This document shows, piece by piece, positions 1 through 6,508 of a DNA stretch of 16,845 bases. Made by a program: the position numbers and the translations under genes. Source of the DNA: Chloroflexota bacterium (GTDB taxonomy: Bacteria > Chloroflexota > Limnocylindria > QHBO01); NCBI GenBank assembly GCA_005879775.1, contig VBJX01000039.1:15352-32196 (forward strand). Reading direction: 5' to 3'. The stretch's first letter is position 1, and every line of letters starts with the position of its first letter. The notes under the pieces are model-generated. The model was not told the DNA's origin and ran no database searches. It was given only the letters and a program-made list of their open reading frames with translations.

Positions 1-315
1 CGGGGTGACGGTCACCAGGTCGAGCCGCAGCCCGTTGTCATACGAGCGTCGGCCGTCCGCGTACCGGGCGAGGCTGACGCGGAGGCGCGCCAGCCGCCGC
101 CGGTCGAGGCTCTCTGCCGCCGACCCGGCGCGGGGCGTTCGACGCAGCTTCACCTCCACGCCGACCAGCACTTCGCACGGATCGCGGCAGACGAGGTCGA
201 GCTCGCCGCTGCCGCTCCGCCAGCGGCGTTCGAGCACGGTCCAGCCGATGCTGGTGAGCCACGCGGCGCAGGCATCCTCGGCCAGCAGCCCCAGCCGATG
301 ACGAGGGTCCGGCAC
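1..315 (-). CDS. yraN: UPF0102 (YraN) family nuclease-fold protein, partial at the window edge
   Basis: This is the last gene of the block, and its C-terminal end runs off the left edge of the window. The 105 visible residues (a GTG start read as Met) match the YraN/UPF0102 family, a small PD-(D/E)XK nuclease-fold protein of uncertain role. An N-terminal helix (LGLLAEDACAAWL, about residues 8-20) is followed by VLERRWR, then GELDLV (residues 37-42) and VEVKLR (53-58). These are the Glu/Asp/Lys positions expected of the fold. A later RLDLVTV strand ends the visible part. The GTG at 315 is preferred over the ATG at 319 because the ATG frame does not encode YraN and leaves only 1 base after the GAGGAG Shine-Dalgarno, whereas GTG has 5. 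The gene follows rnhB by 29 bases, a common rnhB-yraN pairing. Family membership is confident; the molecular function is not established. Confidence 0.85.
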   Translation of the reverse strand, partial: MPDPRHRLGLLAEDACAAWLTSIGWTVLERRWRSGSGELDLVCRDPCEVLVGVEVKLRRTPRAGSAAESLDRRRLARLRVSLARYADGRRSYDNGLRLDLVTVTP

Positions 316-344
316 GCATGCTCCTCGCGGGAGGCGAGAGGGTC

Positions 345-1014
345 CTAGTCCGTGGCCTCGGGCTCCATCTCGGCGTCGAGCTCCTCCTCGGGGTCGAGCT
401 CCTCCTCGGGGTCGAGCTCCTCGTCGCTGATGAGCGCCTCCTCGAAGAGCTCGAATGAGAGCTGCTCACCGGCGAGCATCATCCGCACCGGGGCGAACGA
501 GCGGCGGTGCCATTCGCAGGGCCCGTCGCTCAGCAGCGCGTCGAGGTGATAGCGGGTACTCGGCGCAGATCCGGTCGCGCGTCACCTTGGCCACGATGCT
601 GGCGGCCGCGATCGAGGCGCTGATCGCGTCCCCATCGATGATCGGACGCTGGGGGAGGTCGACCTCGCGCAGGCTGAGCGCGTCGATCACCAGGTGATCC
701 GGCGGCTCGGGGAGGCGGCTCAGCGCCTGGCGCATGGCCAGCTTGGTCGCCTGCAGGATGTTGATGCGGTCGATCACCTCGACTTCGATGCAGCCGACTC
801 CCACGGCCTGGGCACGGTCAAGGATCTGTTCGTAGAGGGCTTCCCGACGGGAACGGACCAGGACCTTGCTGTCACGCAGACCGCGGATCCGATGTCGATC
901 CGGCAGGATGACCGCGGCGGCTACCACGGGCCCGGCGAGCGAGCCACGACCGACCTCGTCGATGCCCGCGATCCGCTGAAAGCCGGCAAGCCGCAGCTCC
1001 CGCTCGTGGCGCAT
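345..1014 (-). pseudogene. rnhB: Ribonuclease HII, with a frameshift and small internal deletion
   Basis: RNase HII cuts RNA in RNA/DNA hybrids and at single ribonucleotides in DNA. Reading from ATG at 1014, the N-terminal part is intact: DEVGRG near residue 18, HLVIDAL, IDGD and SIAAASIVAKVTRDR, which supply all four metal-binding acidic residues. After EYP (bases 553-558) the frame breaks. The uninterrupted frame runs on to a stop at 466 as nonsense Arg-rich sequence, giving about 182 residues. One base later, a second frame from 551 carries the true C-terminus (YHLDALL, then GPCEWHRRSFAPVR) and an acidic tail, stopping with TAG at 345-347. The conserved YGFxxHKGYxT segment between the two parts is absent, so about a dozen codons plus the reading frame were lost. 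This is either a real pseudogene or an error in the assembled sequence. The gene lies between rplS and yraN, its usual place. Confidence 0.85.
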
Positions 1015-1058
1015 GTGCGCGTCCCGGGGTCGCGGGGAGCGATGACCGCCACGCCGCC

Positions 1059-1082
1059 GCACAGTCGAACGGGAGACTGTGC
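1059..1082 (-). other. Perfect 8-bp inverted repeat between rplS and rnhB
   Basis: The 79-base spacer between rplS and rnhB holds a perfect hairpin: GCACAGTC and its exact complement at 1059-1066 and 1075-1082, separated by an 8-base loop. It lies 11 bases past the rplS stop. No U-rich run follows on the minus strand, so it does not look like a classical intrinsic terminator. It may instead protect or attenuate the upstream message. The structure is directly visible; any role is a guess. Confidence 0.4.
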
Positions 1083-1093
1083 CCGACACCGGC

Positions 1094-1444
1094 TCAGCGC
1101 CCGGGGCGCCGCTCGCGCAGGGTGGCGGCCTTGCCGATCCGCTCCCGCAGGAAGTAGAGCTGGGCCCGTCGGGCGACGCCGTGGCGCACGACTTCGATCT
1201 TCTCGACGCGCGGCGCATGGACCATGAAGGTGCGCTCAACGCCCACCCCGCTGGCAATGCGGCGCACGGTGATCCGCTGGTTCAGGCCGCCCCCGCGCAT
1301 CCGCATGATGGTGCCTTCGAAGACCTGGATCCGCTCGCGGTTACCTTCCACCACCTTCACGCTCACGCGCACCGTATCGCCTGAGCTGAGCGGCGGCACG
1401 TCGGACCGCAGCTGCTCGCGCTCGAGCTCCTTGATGGCGTCCAT
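1094..1444 (-). CDS. rplS: 50S ribosomal protein L19 (bL19)
   Basis: L19 sits at the interface of the large and small ribosomal subunits. The 116-residue product has the usual family length and pattern: an N-terminal helix, then SGDTVRVSVKVVEGNRERIQVFEG (residues about 21-44), the conserved NQRITVRRIASGVGVER block, and the C-terminal RRAQLYFLRER. The ATG at 1444 fits the family start; a GAGG stretch lies about 11 bases upstream. It heads its own short unit, rplS-rnhB-yraN, behind a promoter with an extended -10, while also lying just downstream of trmD as in many bacteria. A hairpin lies in its leader. Identification is firm. Confidence 0.97.
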   Translation of the reverse strand: MDAIKELEREQLRSDVPPLSSGDTVRVSVKVVEGNRERIQVFEGTIMRMRGGGLNQRITVRRIASGVGVERTFMVHAPRVEKIEVVRHGVARRAQLYFLRERIGKAATLRERRPGR

Positions 1445-1464
1445 CCTGGCGGCGACCTCGTTAT

Positions 1465-1480
1465 CGCGGCCTTAGCCGCG
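1465..1480 (-). promoter_or_regulatory. Short hairpin in the rplS leader
   Basis: A 6-bp perfect stem (CGCGGC with GCCGCG) and a 4-base loop lie 20 to 36 bases upstream of the L19 start codon, inside the predicted 5' untranslated region. L19 leader structures are known in other bacteria, but I cannot match this one to a described motif. It could affect ribosome access, or be chance in GC-rich DNA. Confidence 0.25.
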
Positions 1481-1558
1481 GCTTATCGGCTCGTGGAACG
1501 CTCGGCGGATGCTGCCGGGCGTGAAGAACGCGACCGCCACGCGGCCGCGACGGGGCGG

Positions 1559-1588
1559 AGTATAGCAGCGGCTTGCTGCCACGGGCAA
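1559..1588 (-). promoter_or_regulatory. Candidate promoter for rplS-rnhB-yraN
   Basis: On the minus strand, TATACT (1559-1564) is preceded by TGC, giving an extended -10, and 18 bases further upstream by TTGCCC (1583-1588), a fair -35. It begins in the last codons of trmD or just past its stop, and would give a leader of roughly 105 bases before the L19 start codon. The 115 bases from here to rplS hold no gene. The AT-rich hexamer stands out from its GC-rich surroundings. Confidence 0.5.
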
Positions 1589-1595
1589 CGCCGGT

Positions 1596-2363
1596 TCAGC
1601 GCTCGTCGGCCCCATCGGCCGCCTCATCCGTCCGCGCGAGCCGATCGAGCTCGACCCGATCCTCAGGGCTGAGTGGCGCCCCCTCGAGCAGATCGGGGCG
1701 ACGGCGCAGCGTGCGCCGCAGGGCCTCGCGGCGCCGCCAGCGCGCCACCTCGCCATGATGGCCGGAGAGGAGGACATCGGGCACGGCCATCTCGCGAAAC
1801 GTCTCCGGCCGTGTGTACTGGGGCCCTTCGAGCAGGCCATCGGCGAACGAATCGGACTCATGCGAGGCGGGCTCGATGACCCCCGGCACCAGCCTGGCCA
1901 CGGCGTCGATGAGCACCAGCGCCGGCAGCTCGCCGCCGGTCAGCACGTAGTCCCCGATGCTCACCTCACGATCCGCCAGGGCTCGCGTCCGCTCGTCGAT
2001 CCCCTCGTAGCGGCCGCAGACGATGGCCAGGTGCCCCGCCGCCGCCAGCTCACGTGCCAGTCGGTCGGTCAGGCGCTCCCCCGCCGGATCCATGAGGATC
2101 ACCATCGCCCCCGCTGCCCGCAACGGTTCGACCGCCGCGAACAGCGGCTCGGGGCGCATCACCATGCCGGCCCCGCCGCCGTACGGGTAGTCGTCGACCG
2201 CCCGGTGGCGCCCGATTCCATGCTGCCGCAGGTCGTGCGCCTCCACGCTGATCACCCCGCGCTCAATCGCCCGGCCGATCACCGACACCCGCAGCGGCAG
2301 GTCGAAAAGCTCGGGGAAGAGGGTGACGACGTCGAAGCGCAGGGCGGCGGATGGATCGGGCAT
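1596..2363 (-). CDS. trmD: tRNA (guanine-N1-)-methyltransferase
   Basis: TrmD methylates G37 next to the anticodon of tRNAs reading CNN codons, using S-adenosylmethionine, and so guards the reading frame. The 255-residue product has the family's usual length. It shows FDVVTLFPELF near the start, DDYPYGGGAGMVM (about residues 57-69), the AdoMet-binding trefoil-knot segments CGRYEGIDER and SIGDYVLTGGELP (about 135-147), and GPQYTRP in the C-terminal half. The ATG at 2363 lies 6 bases past the rimM stop. A GAGGAGG sequence falls about 14 bases upstream inside rimM, so translational coupling is likely. Order rpsP-khpA-rimM-trmD is conserved widely. Confidence 0.97.
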   Translation of the reverse strand: MPDPSAALRFDVVTLFPELFDLPLRVSVIGRAIERGVISVEAHDLRQHGIGRHRAVDDYPYGGGAGMVMRPEPLFAAVEPLRAAGAMVILMDPAGERLTDRLARELAAAGHLAIVCGRYEGIDERTRALADREVSIGDYVLTGGELPALVLIDAVARLVPGVIEPASHESDSFADGLLEGPQYTRPETFREMAVPDVLLSGHHGEVARWRRREALRRTLRRRPDLLEGAPLSPEDRVELDRLARTDEAADGADER

Positions 2364-2369
2364 CGGACG

Positions 2370-2894
2370 CTAGTCGACCTCCTCGGGCTGGTAGTCGACC
2401 ACCATTTCCCCCGCCTCCAGGTCGATCCGCCGCACGACCTCGCGCAGCGCCGGAACGAGCACTTCGCCGCCGGGACCCACGATCCGGTAGACCTCGTTCT
2501 CGCCGGCCCGAAAGACCTCCTCGACGGTGCCCAGTGCAGCCCCGGTCGGGTCGGTCACCTTCAGCCCGATGAGCTGGTGCCAGTAATAGCTGCCGTCCGG
2601 GAGGGAGCGGGTCGGCGCCTCGAGATAGCGACCGACCAGCGCCTGCGCCGCATCGCGTCCGTCGATCCCTTCGAGACGAAGGACCGGCACGCGGCCACCC
2701 AGCTCGGTGTCGACGACCCTGCGTGGCGAATCCTCGCCCTCGAGCAGCAGCTCCGAGCCGGGAGTGAGTCGCTCCGGCCAGTCGGTCAGCAGCTCGATGC
2801 GCAGGGCGCCGCCCAGGCCCTTGGCGCCCAGCACCCGGGCGACCGCCAGTCGCTCACTCGTTGCCGACGATCTCCAGCTCGACGTGGCGGCCAT
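2370..2894 (-). CDS. rimM: 16S rRNA processing / ribosome maturation factor RimM
   Basis: RimM binds the S19-containing head of the 30S subunit and assists late 16S rRNA maturation. The 174-residue product has the N-terminal RimM barrel (LAVARVLGAKGLGGALRIEL, about residues 16-35, then GIDGRDAAQALVGRYLE) and the C-terminal PRC-barrel (YYWHQLIGLKV, followed by LGTVEEVF and VLVPALREVV). The only good in-frame start before the barrel is ATG at 2894, which forces a 41-base overlap with khpA; otherwise initiation would need a rare CTG near 2855. The first 13 residues (Ser-rich) are not family-conserved. Order and neighbours support the assignment. Confidence 0.94.
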   Translation of the reverse strand: MAATSSWRSSATSERLAVARVLGAKGLGGALRIELLTDWPERLTPGSELLLEGEDSPRRVVDTELGGRVPVLRLEGIDGRDAAQALVGRYLEAPTRSLPDGSYYWHQLIGLKVTDPTGAALGTVEEVFRAGENEVYRIVGPGGEVLVPALREVVRRIDLEAGEMVVDYQPEEVD

Positions 2895-3090
2895 CGCGGG
2901 TGCCCATCACCCGCAGCAGGCTGCGGATGGCATTGGCAATGCGGCCGTCGCGGCCGATGACGCGGCCCATGTCACTCTCGTCGACGAACAGGGTCAGGTC
3001 GACCTCGTCACCGGACTCCTCGACCTCGACGCGGACCGCATCGGGGCTGTCGACCAGCGAACGAGCGACGTACTCGAGGAACTCCTTCAT
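2854..3090 (-). CDS. khpA: KH-domain RNA-binding protein KhpA
   Basis: This 78-residue protein is essentially a single KH domain. It carries the RNA-binding loop IGRDGR (GxxG at residues 46-49) followed by the helix IANAIRSLLRVM, and starts with MKEFLEYVARSLVD as KhpA/YlqC proteins do. KhpA in other bacteria binds RNA, often with KhpB, and affects cell envelope growth and small-RNA function. Its slot between rpsP and rimM is the usual one. The ATG at 3090 overlaps the rpsP stop by 4 bases (ATGA), so translation is probably coupled. Its own 3' end overlaps rimM by 41 bases. Identification is firm for the family; the role in this organism is inferred. Confidence 0.93.
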   Translation of the reverse strand: MKEFLEYVARSLVDSPDAVRVEVEESGDEVDLTLFVDESDMGRVIGRDGRIANAIRSLLRVMGTRDGRHVELEIVGNE

Positions 3091-3443
3091 TCCGCGGCCC
3101 CTGCGGCCGGTTTGGCCGCAGCCTTTCGTGCCCTCGTCGGCCTCGCAGCCTTCGGGGCAGCCGGTGCCTTGGATTTCGGGGGCGGCGCGGCCTCCCCGGT
3201 GGGGCGCGCCTCCGCCAGCTTGAGGAGCCTGGACACCGTGTCCGATGGCTTCGCGCCCTTGCCGACCCAGGCGTCGACTCGCGCGCTATCGATTCGCACG
3301 GTGGCCGGATCGGTAAGGGGGTCATAGAAGCCGATGATCTCCAGCGCCCGCCCGTCGCGCGGTCGGCGGCTGTCGATGACCACCACGCGGTAGCTCGGGT
3401 GTTTGGTGGCTCCCACGCGCGAGAGCCGGATGCGTACTGCCAA
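3087..3443 (-). CDS. rpsP: 30S ribosomal protein S16 (bS16) with a long low-complexity tail
   Basis: S16 is an early-assembling protein of the 30S subunit body. Residues 1-80 match the family: AVRIRLSRVGATKHPSYRVV, then RDGRALEIIGFYDP and the segment DAWVGKGAKPSDTVSRLL. Residues from about 85 to 118 form an Ala/Pro/Lys/Arg tail not found in the roughly 80-90-residue core forms; such basic tails occur in some high-GC phyla. The start is TTG at 3443, supported by alignment of the N-terminus (AVRIRL) and by a GGGAG Shine-Dalgarno just upstream. The gene follows the DUF3352 gene by 65 bases and overlaps khpA by 4. Confidence 0.96.
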   Translation of the reverse strand: MAVRIRLSRVGATKHPSYRVVVIDSRRPRDGRALEIIGFYDPLTDPATVRIDSARVDAWVGKGAKPSDTVSRLLKLAEARPTGEAAPPPKSKAPAAPKAARPTRARKAAAKPAAGAAE

Positions 3444-3468
3444 GGGTCTCTTCTCCCTCTGTTTGGTT

Positions 3469-3496
3469 GGATCGGCCGCGGGTTTGCTGCCGATCC
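3469..3496 (-). other. Perfect 8-bp inverted repeat in the rpsP leader
   Basis: The 65-base spacer upstream of rpsP contains GGATCGGC and its exact complement (3469-3476 and 3489-3496) around a 12-base loop. It ends about 26 bases before the TTG start. No U-run follows on the minus strand, so an intrinsic terminator is unlikely. It might be a ribosomal-protein control element, an attenuator or a processing site. I see no clear -10 box in this spacer. Confidence 0.4.
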
Positions 3497-3508
3497 GTTG
3501 ACGCGAAT

Positions 3509-5071
3509 TCAGTTGGTGGCTGCGTCCTCGACCGTGAGGACCGCGTGGAACTCGAGGTGATCGCCCTGCGCGGTGGCTGTCATGGCCAGGGCGCCGATCT
3601 GGTTGAGGATATCGCGCGTCTCGGCATCAAGACCGACCGATGCGCCGGCCATCTGGATCAGGCCCCCGACGTCGATGAAGACCTCGGTGCCGGCTCGCGT
3701 CCCCGCCAGCTCGAACGCCGCCCGATAGCGGTCGGTCGTGGCGAGGGTCGTGCCATTGCGGTGGGCGGCGACGGCCGCGCGCACGGAAGCATCGTCGACA
3801 CCCACCACCACCACGCCGTCTTCGGTGGTGTACGCCAGGCGCGCCACATTTGGAACGTCAATCACGGTGACGATCACTAGGCCACGCTCGACGGTCAGTG
3901 TGGCGCCGTGGGCCACCAGCGCCGTCTGCAGGCGATCGATCGAGTCCGCCGCGGCGGCAGCGTCACTCGGCTTGAGGAGGAGCACCGCTGCGGGTTGCGA
4001 TAAGGAACCTCCAACGGCGATGGCCGCCTCCCCATCGAGGAGCGGCAGCAGGTCGCGATCGACGTTGATACCGAGGCCCAGGGCGGCCAGCGTGCGCAGC
4101 TGCTCGAGCGCGTTGGCTGACTCGGCCTGCGAGGGATCGGCCTTGAGCTGATCGCTGGCGGCGGTGAACGACTGGGCCAGGCCGAAGAGGGTCGCCTCCG
4201 CCTTGGTGTCGGCGGGCATCCAGCCCGAAAGCTCGGATGGCGTGCTCGCCAGCCCGAATGCCTCCCGAGCCGCATCGCTGGCCTTGGACGGGTCAAAGGC
4301 GGCCTCGCCCACCGCGTGAAAACCATTTGCCTCGGCCACCAGCGCCACCGCGGCGGTCGAGTAGCCGCCCGACTGGGCGCTCAGGCCCGCCGGCAGCATA
4401 GCCCGCACGTCCAAGTAGGCCGATGCCAGGTGATCGGCCGGCACCTGGGCCATCGCCGCCCGGAAGTCGGCGGAGTCAGCCAGCGATGGGACCGCGTTGG
4501 CATCGGCGTCAATCGCCGCGCGAACCTGGTCGGCGGTCTGGCCGACCACCAGCAGGTCGGGCAGCAGCACGTAGCTGGCCATCTCTCCGACCATCAGGTC
4601 ATGCCCGCGATAGGCCTGGGGGGCAAAGCTGATCCCGCTTGCCTCCCATAGATGGGGCAGTGCAGTTCGGGCCGCATCCGGGTCCTTGACGGCGACGAGG
4701 AGCAGGACCTCGGGAGTCGAGGCGGTGCCATTGACGCGCACCGCGACGGCCACCTCGTTGCCCAGCCAGGGGCGAAGGTCGGCTCGGTAGTCCAGCTTGC
4801 CCTGCGCCAGCAGCCGCTGCGCGAGCTGGTCGAGCTTCTCGTCGAGCGTCGAGGTGTCCGCGAAGCCGGGCAGCTTGCCGAGCAGGCCGGTCAGCCTGGT
4901 CTTCTGCGCGCTCGAGGGCTGCAGGTAGACGTTCATGTAGACCGCGGTATCGGCCGGGGCGGCACGGGCCGCACGATCGCTGCCCGCCGAGAAGACGAGC
5001 AGGTAGCCGACCACCACCAGGGCCCCCATCCCCGCCAGGAAGGCGGTGGCGGCCACGACCAGGCGTTGCAT
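3509..5071 (-). CDS. Membrane-anchored DUF3352 family protein
   Basis: The 520-residue product begins with a hydrophobic helix (about residues 6-28, LVVAATAFLAGMGALVVVGY) after a single Arg, so it is probably a signal-anchor with the rest outside the membrane. The remainder resembles DUF3352 proteins: PADTAVYMNVYLQPS after the anchor, repeated alpha/beta units with VLLLVAVKDPDAA and VLLLKPSDAAAA, and segments VVGQTADQVRAAID and VVGVDDASVRAAVA that look like an internal duplication. No catalytic motif is visible and the family's function is unknown. ATG at 5071 lies 2 bases past the ffh stop, so translation is coupled with ffh. Its position between ffh and rpsP hints at a link with membrane protein insertion or envelope quality, but this is only contextual. 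The family call is by eye. Confidence 0.75.
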   Translation of the reverse strand: MQRLVVAATAFLAGMGALVVVGYLLVFSAGSDRAARAAPADTAVYMNVYLQPSSAQKTRLTGLLGKLPGFADTSTLDEKLDQLAQRLLAQGKLDYRADLRPWLGNEVAVAVRVNGTASTPEVLLLVAVKDPDAARTALPHLWEASGISFAPQAYRGHDLMVGEMASYVLLPDLLVVGQTADQVRAAIDADANAVPSLADSADFRAAMAQVPADHLASAYLDVRAMLPAGLSAQSGGYSTAAVALVAEANGFHAVGEAAFDPSKASDAAREAFGLASTPSELSGWMPADTKAEATLFGLAQSFTAASDQLKADPSQAESANALEQLRTLAALGLGINVDRDLLPLLDGEAAIAVGGSLSQPAAVLLLKPSDAAAAADSIDRLQTALVAHGATLTVERGLVIVTVIDVPNVARLAYTTEDGVVVVGVDDASVRAAVAAHRNGTTLATTDRYRAAFELAGTRAGTEVFIDVGGLIQMAGASVGLDAETRDILNQIGALAMTATAQGDHLEFHAVLTVEDAATN

Positions 5072-5073
5072 GC

Positions 5074-6408
5074 TCAGCGTCCGAGGATCCGCCCGAGCGC
5101 CTGGTCCCCCTTGGGACCCTGGCTCCCGAGCTGGCGCATCACGCGCTGCATCTCGCTCAGCTGCTTGAGGAGGCGGTTGACGTCGCCGGTGCTCGTGCCG
5201 CTGCCGAGGGCAATGCGGCGGCGACGGCTGGCCTTGATGATCTCGGGATGACGCCGCTCGGCGGGTGTCATCGAGTCGATGACCGCTTCGATCCGCTTCA
5301 GCTGCCCGTCGTCAACGGCCTGCTGAGCCGCGCCCGCCAGCTGGCCGGCGCCGGGAATCATTCCCAGCAGCTGGCCGATCGGGCCCATCCTCTGGACCTG
5401 GCGCAGCTGGCTGCGCAGGTCCTCGAGCGTGAACCGGGCACCGAGCATCCGCTCGGCCAGGCGTTCGGCCTCCTCGCGGTCGACCGTGTCCTGCACCCGC
5501 TCGACGAGCGAGACGATGTCGCCCATGCCCAGGATCCGCTGGGCGAGGCGATCCGGGTGGAAGGGCTCGAGCCCATCGGTCCGCTCTCCGGTCCCGATGA
5601 AGGCGATCGGCAGGCCGGTGATGCTCCGGATCCCCAGGGCTGCGCCACCGCGTGCGTCCCCGTCCATCTTGGTCAGCACCAGGCCGGTCACCGGCAGGCG
5701 CTGGTGGAATGCCCTGGCGACGCTCACCGCCTCCTGGCCGGTCATGGCATCCACCACCAGCAGCGTCTCGCCCGGGGTGACCGCGCCGCTGATGCGCACA
5801 AGCTCGTCCATCATCGGCTCGTCGACGTGCAGCCGGCCGGCGGTGTCGATCAGGATCAGGTCGTGTCCGCGCTGGCGGGCCGTCTCCATCCCTGAGCGGG
5901 CGACCTCGATCGCCGGCGTGCCGAGCGGGCGGCTGTGCACCTCGATCCCGACCTGGTCGCCCAGCTGTACGAGCTGATCGACGGCAGCCGGCCGATAGAC
6001 GTCGGCGGCGACCATCAGCGGTCGCTTCCCCTGCCGGCGGAGCCGGACCGCGAGCTTGGCCACGGTCGTCGTCTTCCCCGATCCCTGCAGGCCCACGAGC
6101 ATGACGGCCGTTGGTTTGCCGTCGAGCTGCAGGGAGTGCGACTCGCTGCCGAGGATGCTGACCAGCTCGTCGTGAACTGCCTTGACCACCTGCTGGCCGG
6201 GATGCAGGCCCTCGAGCACCTCGGTTCCGATGACGCGCTCGCGGACGCGGGCCACGAACTCCTTGACGACACGGAAGTCGACATCGGCTTCCAGGAGGGC
6301 AAGGCGAATCTCGCGCAGGGCGACGTCGAGGTCTGCCTCGGTGATCTTTGCCTTGCCCCGCAGGCGCTCGATGACCGCCTGCAGACGCGCCGAAAGGGAT
6401 TCGAACAT
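5074..6408 (-). CDS. ffh: Signal recognition particle protein Ffh (SRP54)
   Basis: Ffh binds signal sequences of nascent membrane proteins together with 4.5S RNA and docks with FtsY at the membrane. The 444-residue product shows an N domain (residues about 1-95), a GTPase G domain with GLQGSGKT (106-113), ADVYRPAAVDQL, DTAGR (188-192) and TKMD (246-249), and a methionine-bearing M domain (about 325-444) with the RNA-binding RRRRIALGSGTSTGDVN stretch. The length is normal to slightly short; the C-terminal tail is brief. The ATG at 6408 is preceded by no obvious Shine-Dalgarno. A well-spaced promoter lies about 60 bases upstream. The 4.5S RNA gene was not seen in this window. Confidence 0.97.
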   Translation of the reverse strand: MFESLSARLQAVIERLRGKAKITEADLDVALREIRLALLEADVDFRVVKEFVARVRERVIGTEVLEGLHPGQQVVKAVHDELVSILGSESHSLQLDGKPTAVMLVGLQGSGKTTTVAKLAVRLRRQGKRPLMVAADVYRPAAVDQLVQLGDQVGIEVHSRPLGTPAIEVARSGMETARQRGHDLILIDTAGRLHVDEPMMDELVRISGAVTPGETLLVVDAMTGQEAVSVARAFHQRLPVTGLVLTKMDGDARGGAALGIRSITGLPIAFIGTGERTDGLEPFHPDRLAQRILGMGDIVSLVERVQDTVDREEAERLAERMLGARFTLEDLRSQLRQVQRMGPIGQLLGMIPGAGQLAGAAQQAVDDGQLKRIEAVIDSMTPAERRHPEIIKASRRRRIALGSGTSTGDVNRLLKQLSEMQRVMRQLGSQGPKGDQALGRILGR

Positions 6409-6465
6409 GGATGGTCCGATGCGGGGGGTGATCCGGGCCGCGAACGGCCGCGTGAGCGGCTGCCC

Positions 6466-6494
6466 ATTCTAGGGGCCGGTGTCTCCAGCGGCAA
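6466..6494 (-). promoter_or_regulatory. Candidate promoter for ffh and downstream genes
   Basis: On the minus strand TTGCCG (6489-6494) is followed after exactly 17 bases by TAGAAT (6466-6471), matching the housekeeping -35/-10 layout. It lies in the 100-base gap between ftsY and ffh and would give a leader of about 50 bases. That leader includes a 5-bp hairpin with a UUCG loop (6436-6449). It could start transcription of ffh through trmD independently of smc-ftsY. Confidence 0.55.
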
Positions 6495-6508
6495 TCGAGA
6501 CCGGGCTC

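Noticed and set aside
375..428. CRISPR-like repeat
   Set aside because: The 18-base units are directly adjacent with no spacers and are in frame with the RNase HII tail, so they are a coding tandem repeat.
38..469. Minus-strand open frame overlapping yraN and the rnhB tail
   Set aside because: The translation is Arg/Ser-rich and unlike any family. The neighbouring frames carry recognisable YraN and RNase HII sequence.
540..565. Programmed frameshift in rnhB
   Set aside because: No slippery heptamer or following stem is evident, and a conserved segment is missing, which a recoding event cannot explain. A deletion or sequence error fits better.
1755..2960. Long plus-strand open frame of 401 codons
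   Set aside because: It runs antisense across trmD, rimM and part of khpA. Its His/Arg/Pro/Asp-rich translation has no recognisable domain, as expected for a shadow frame in GC-rich DNA.
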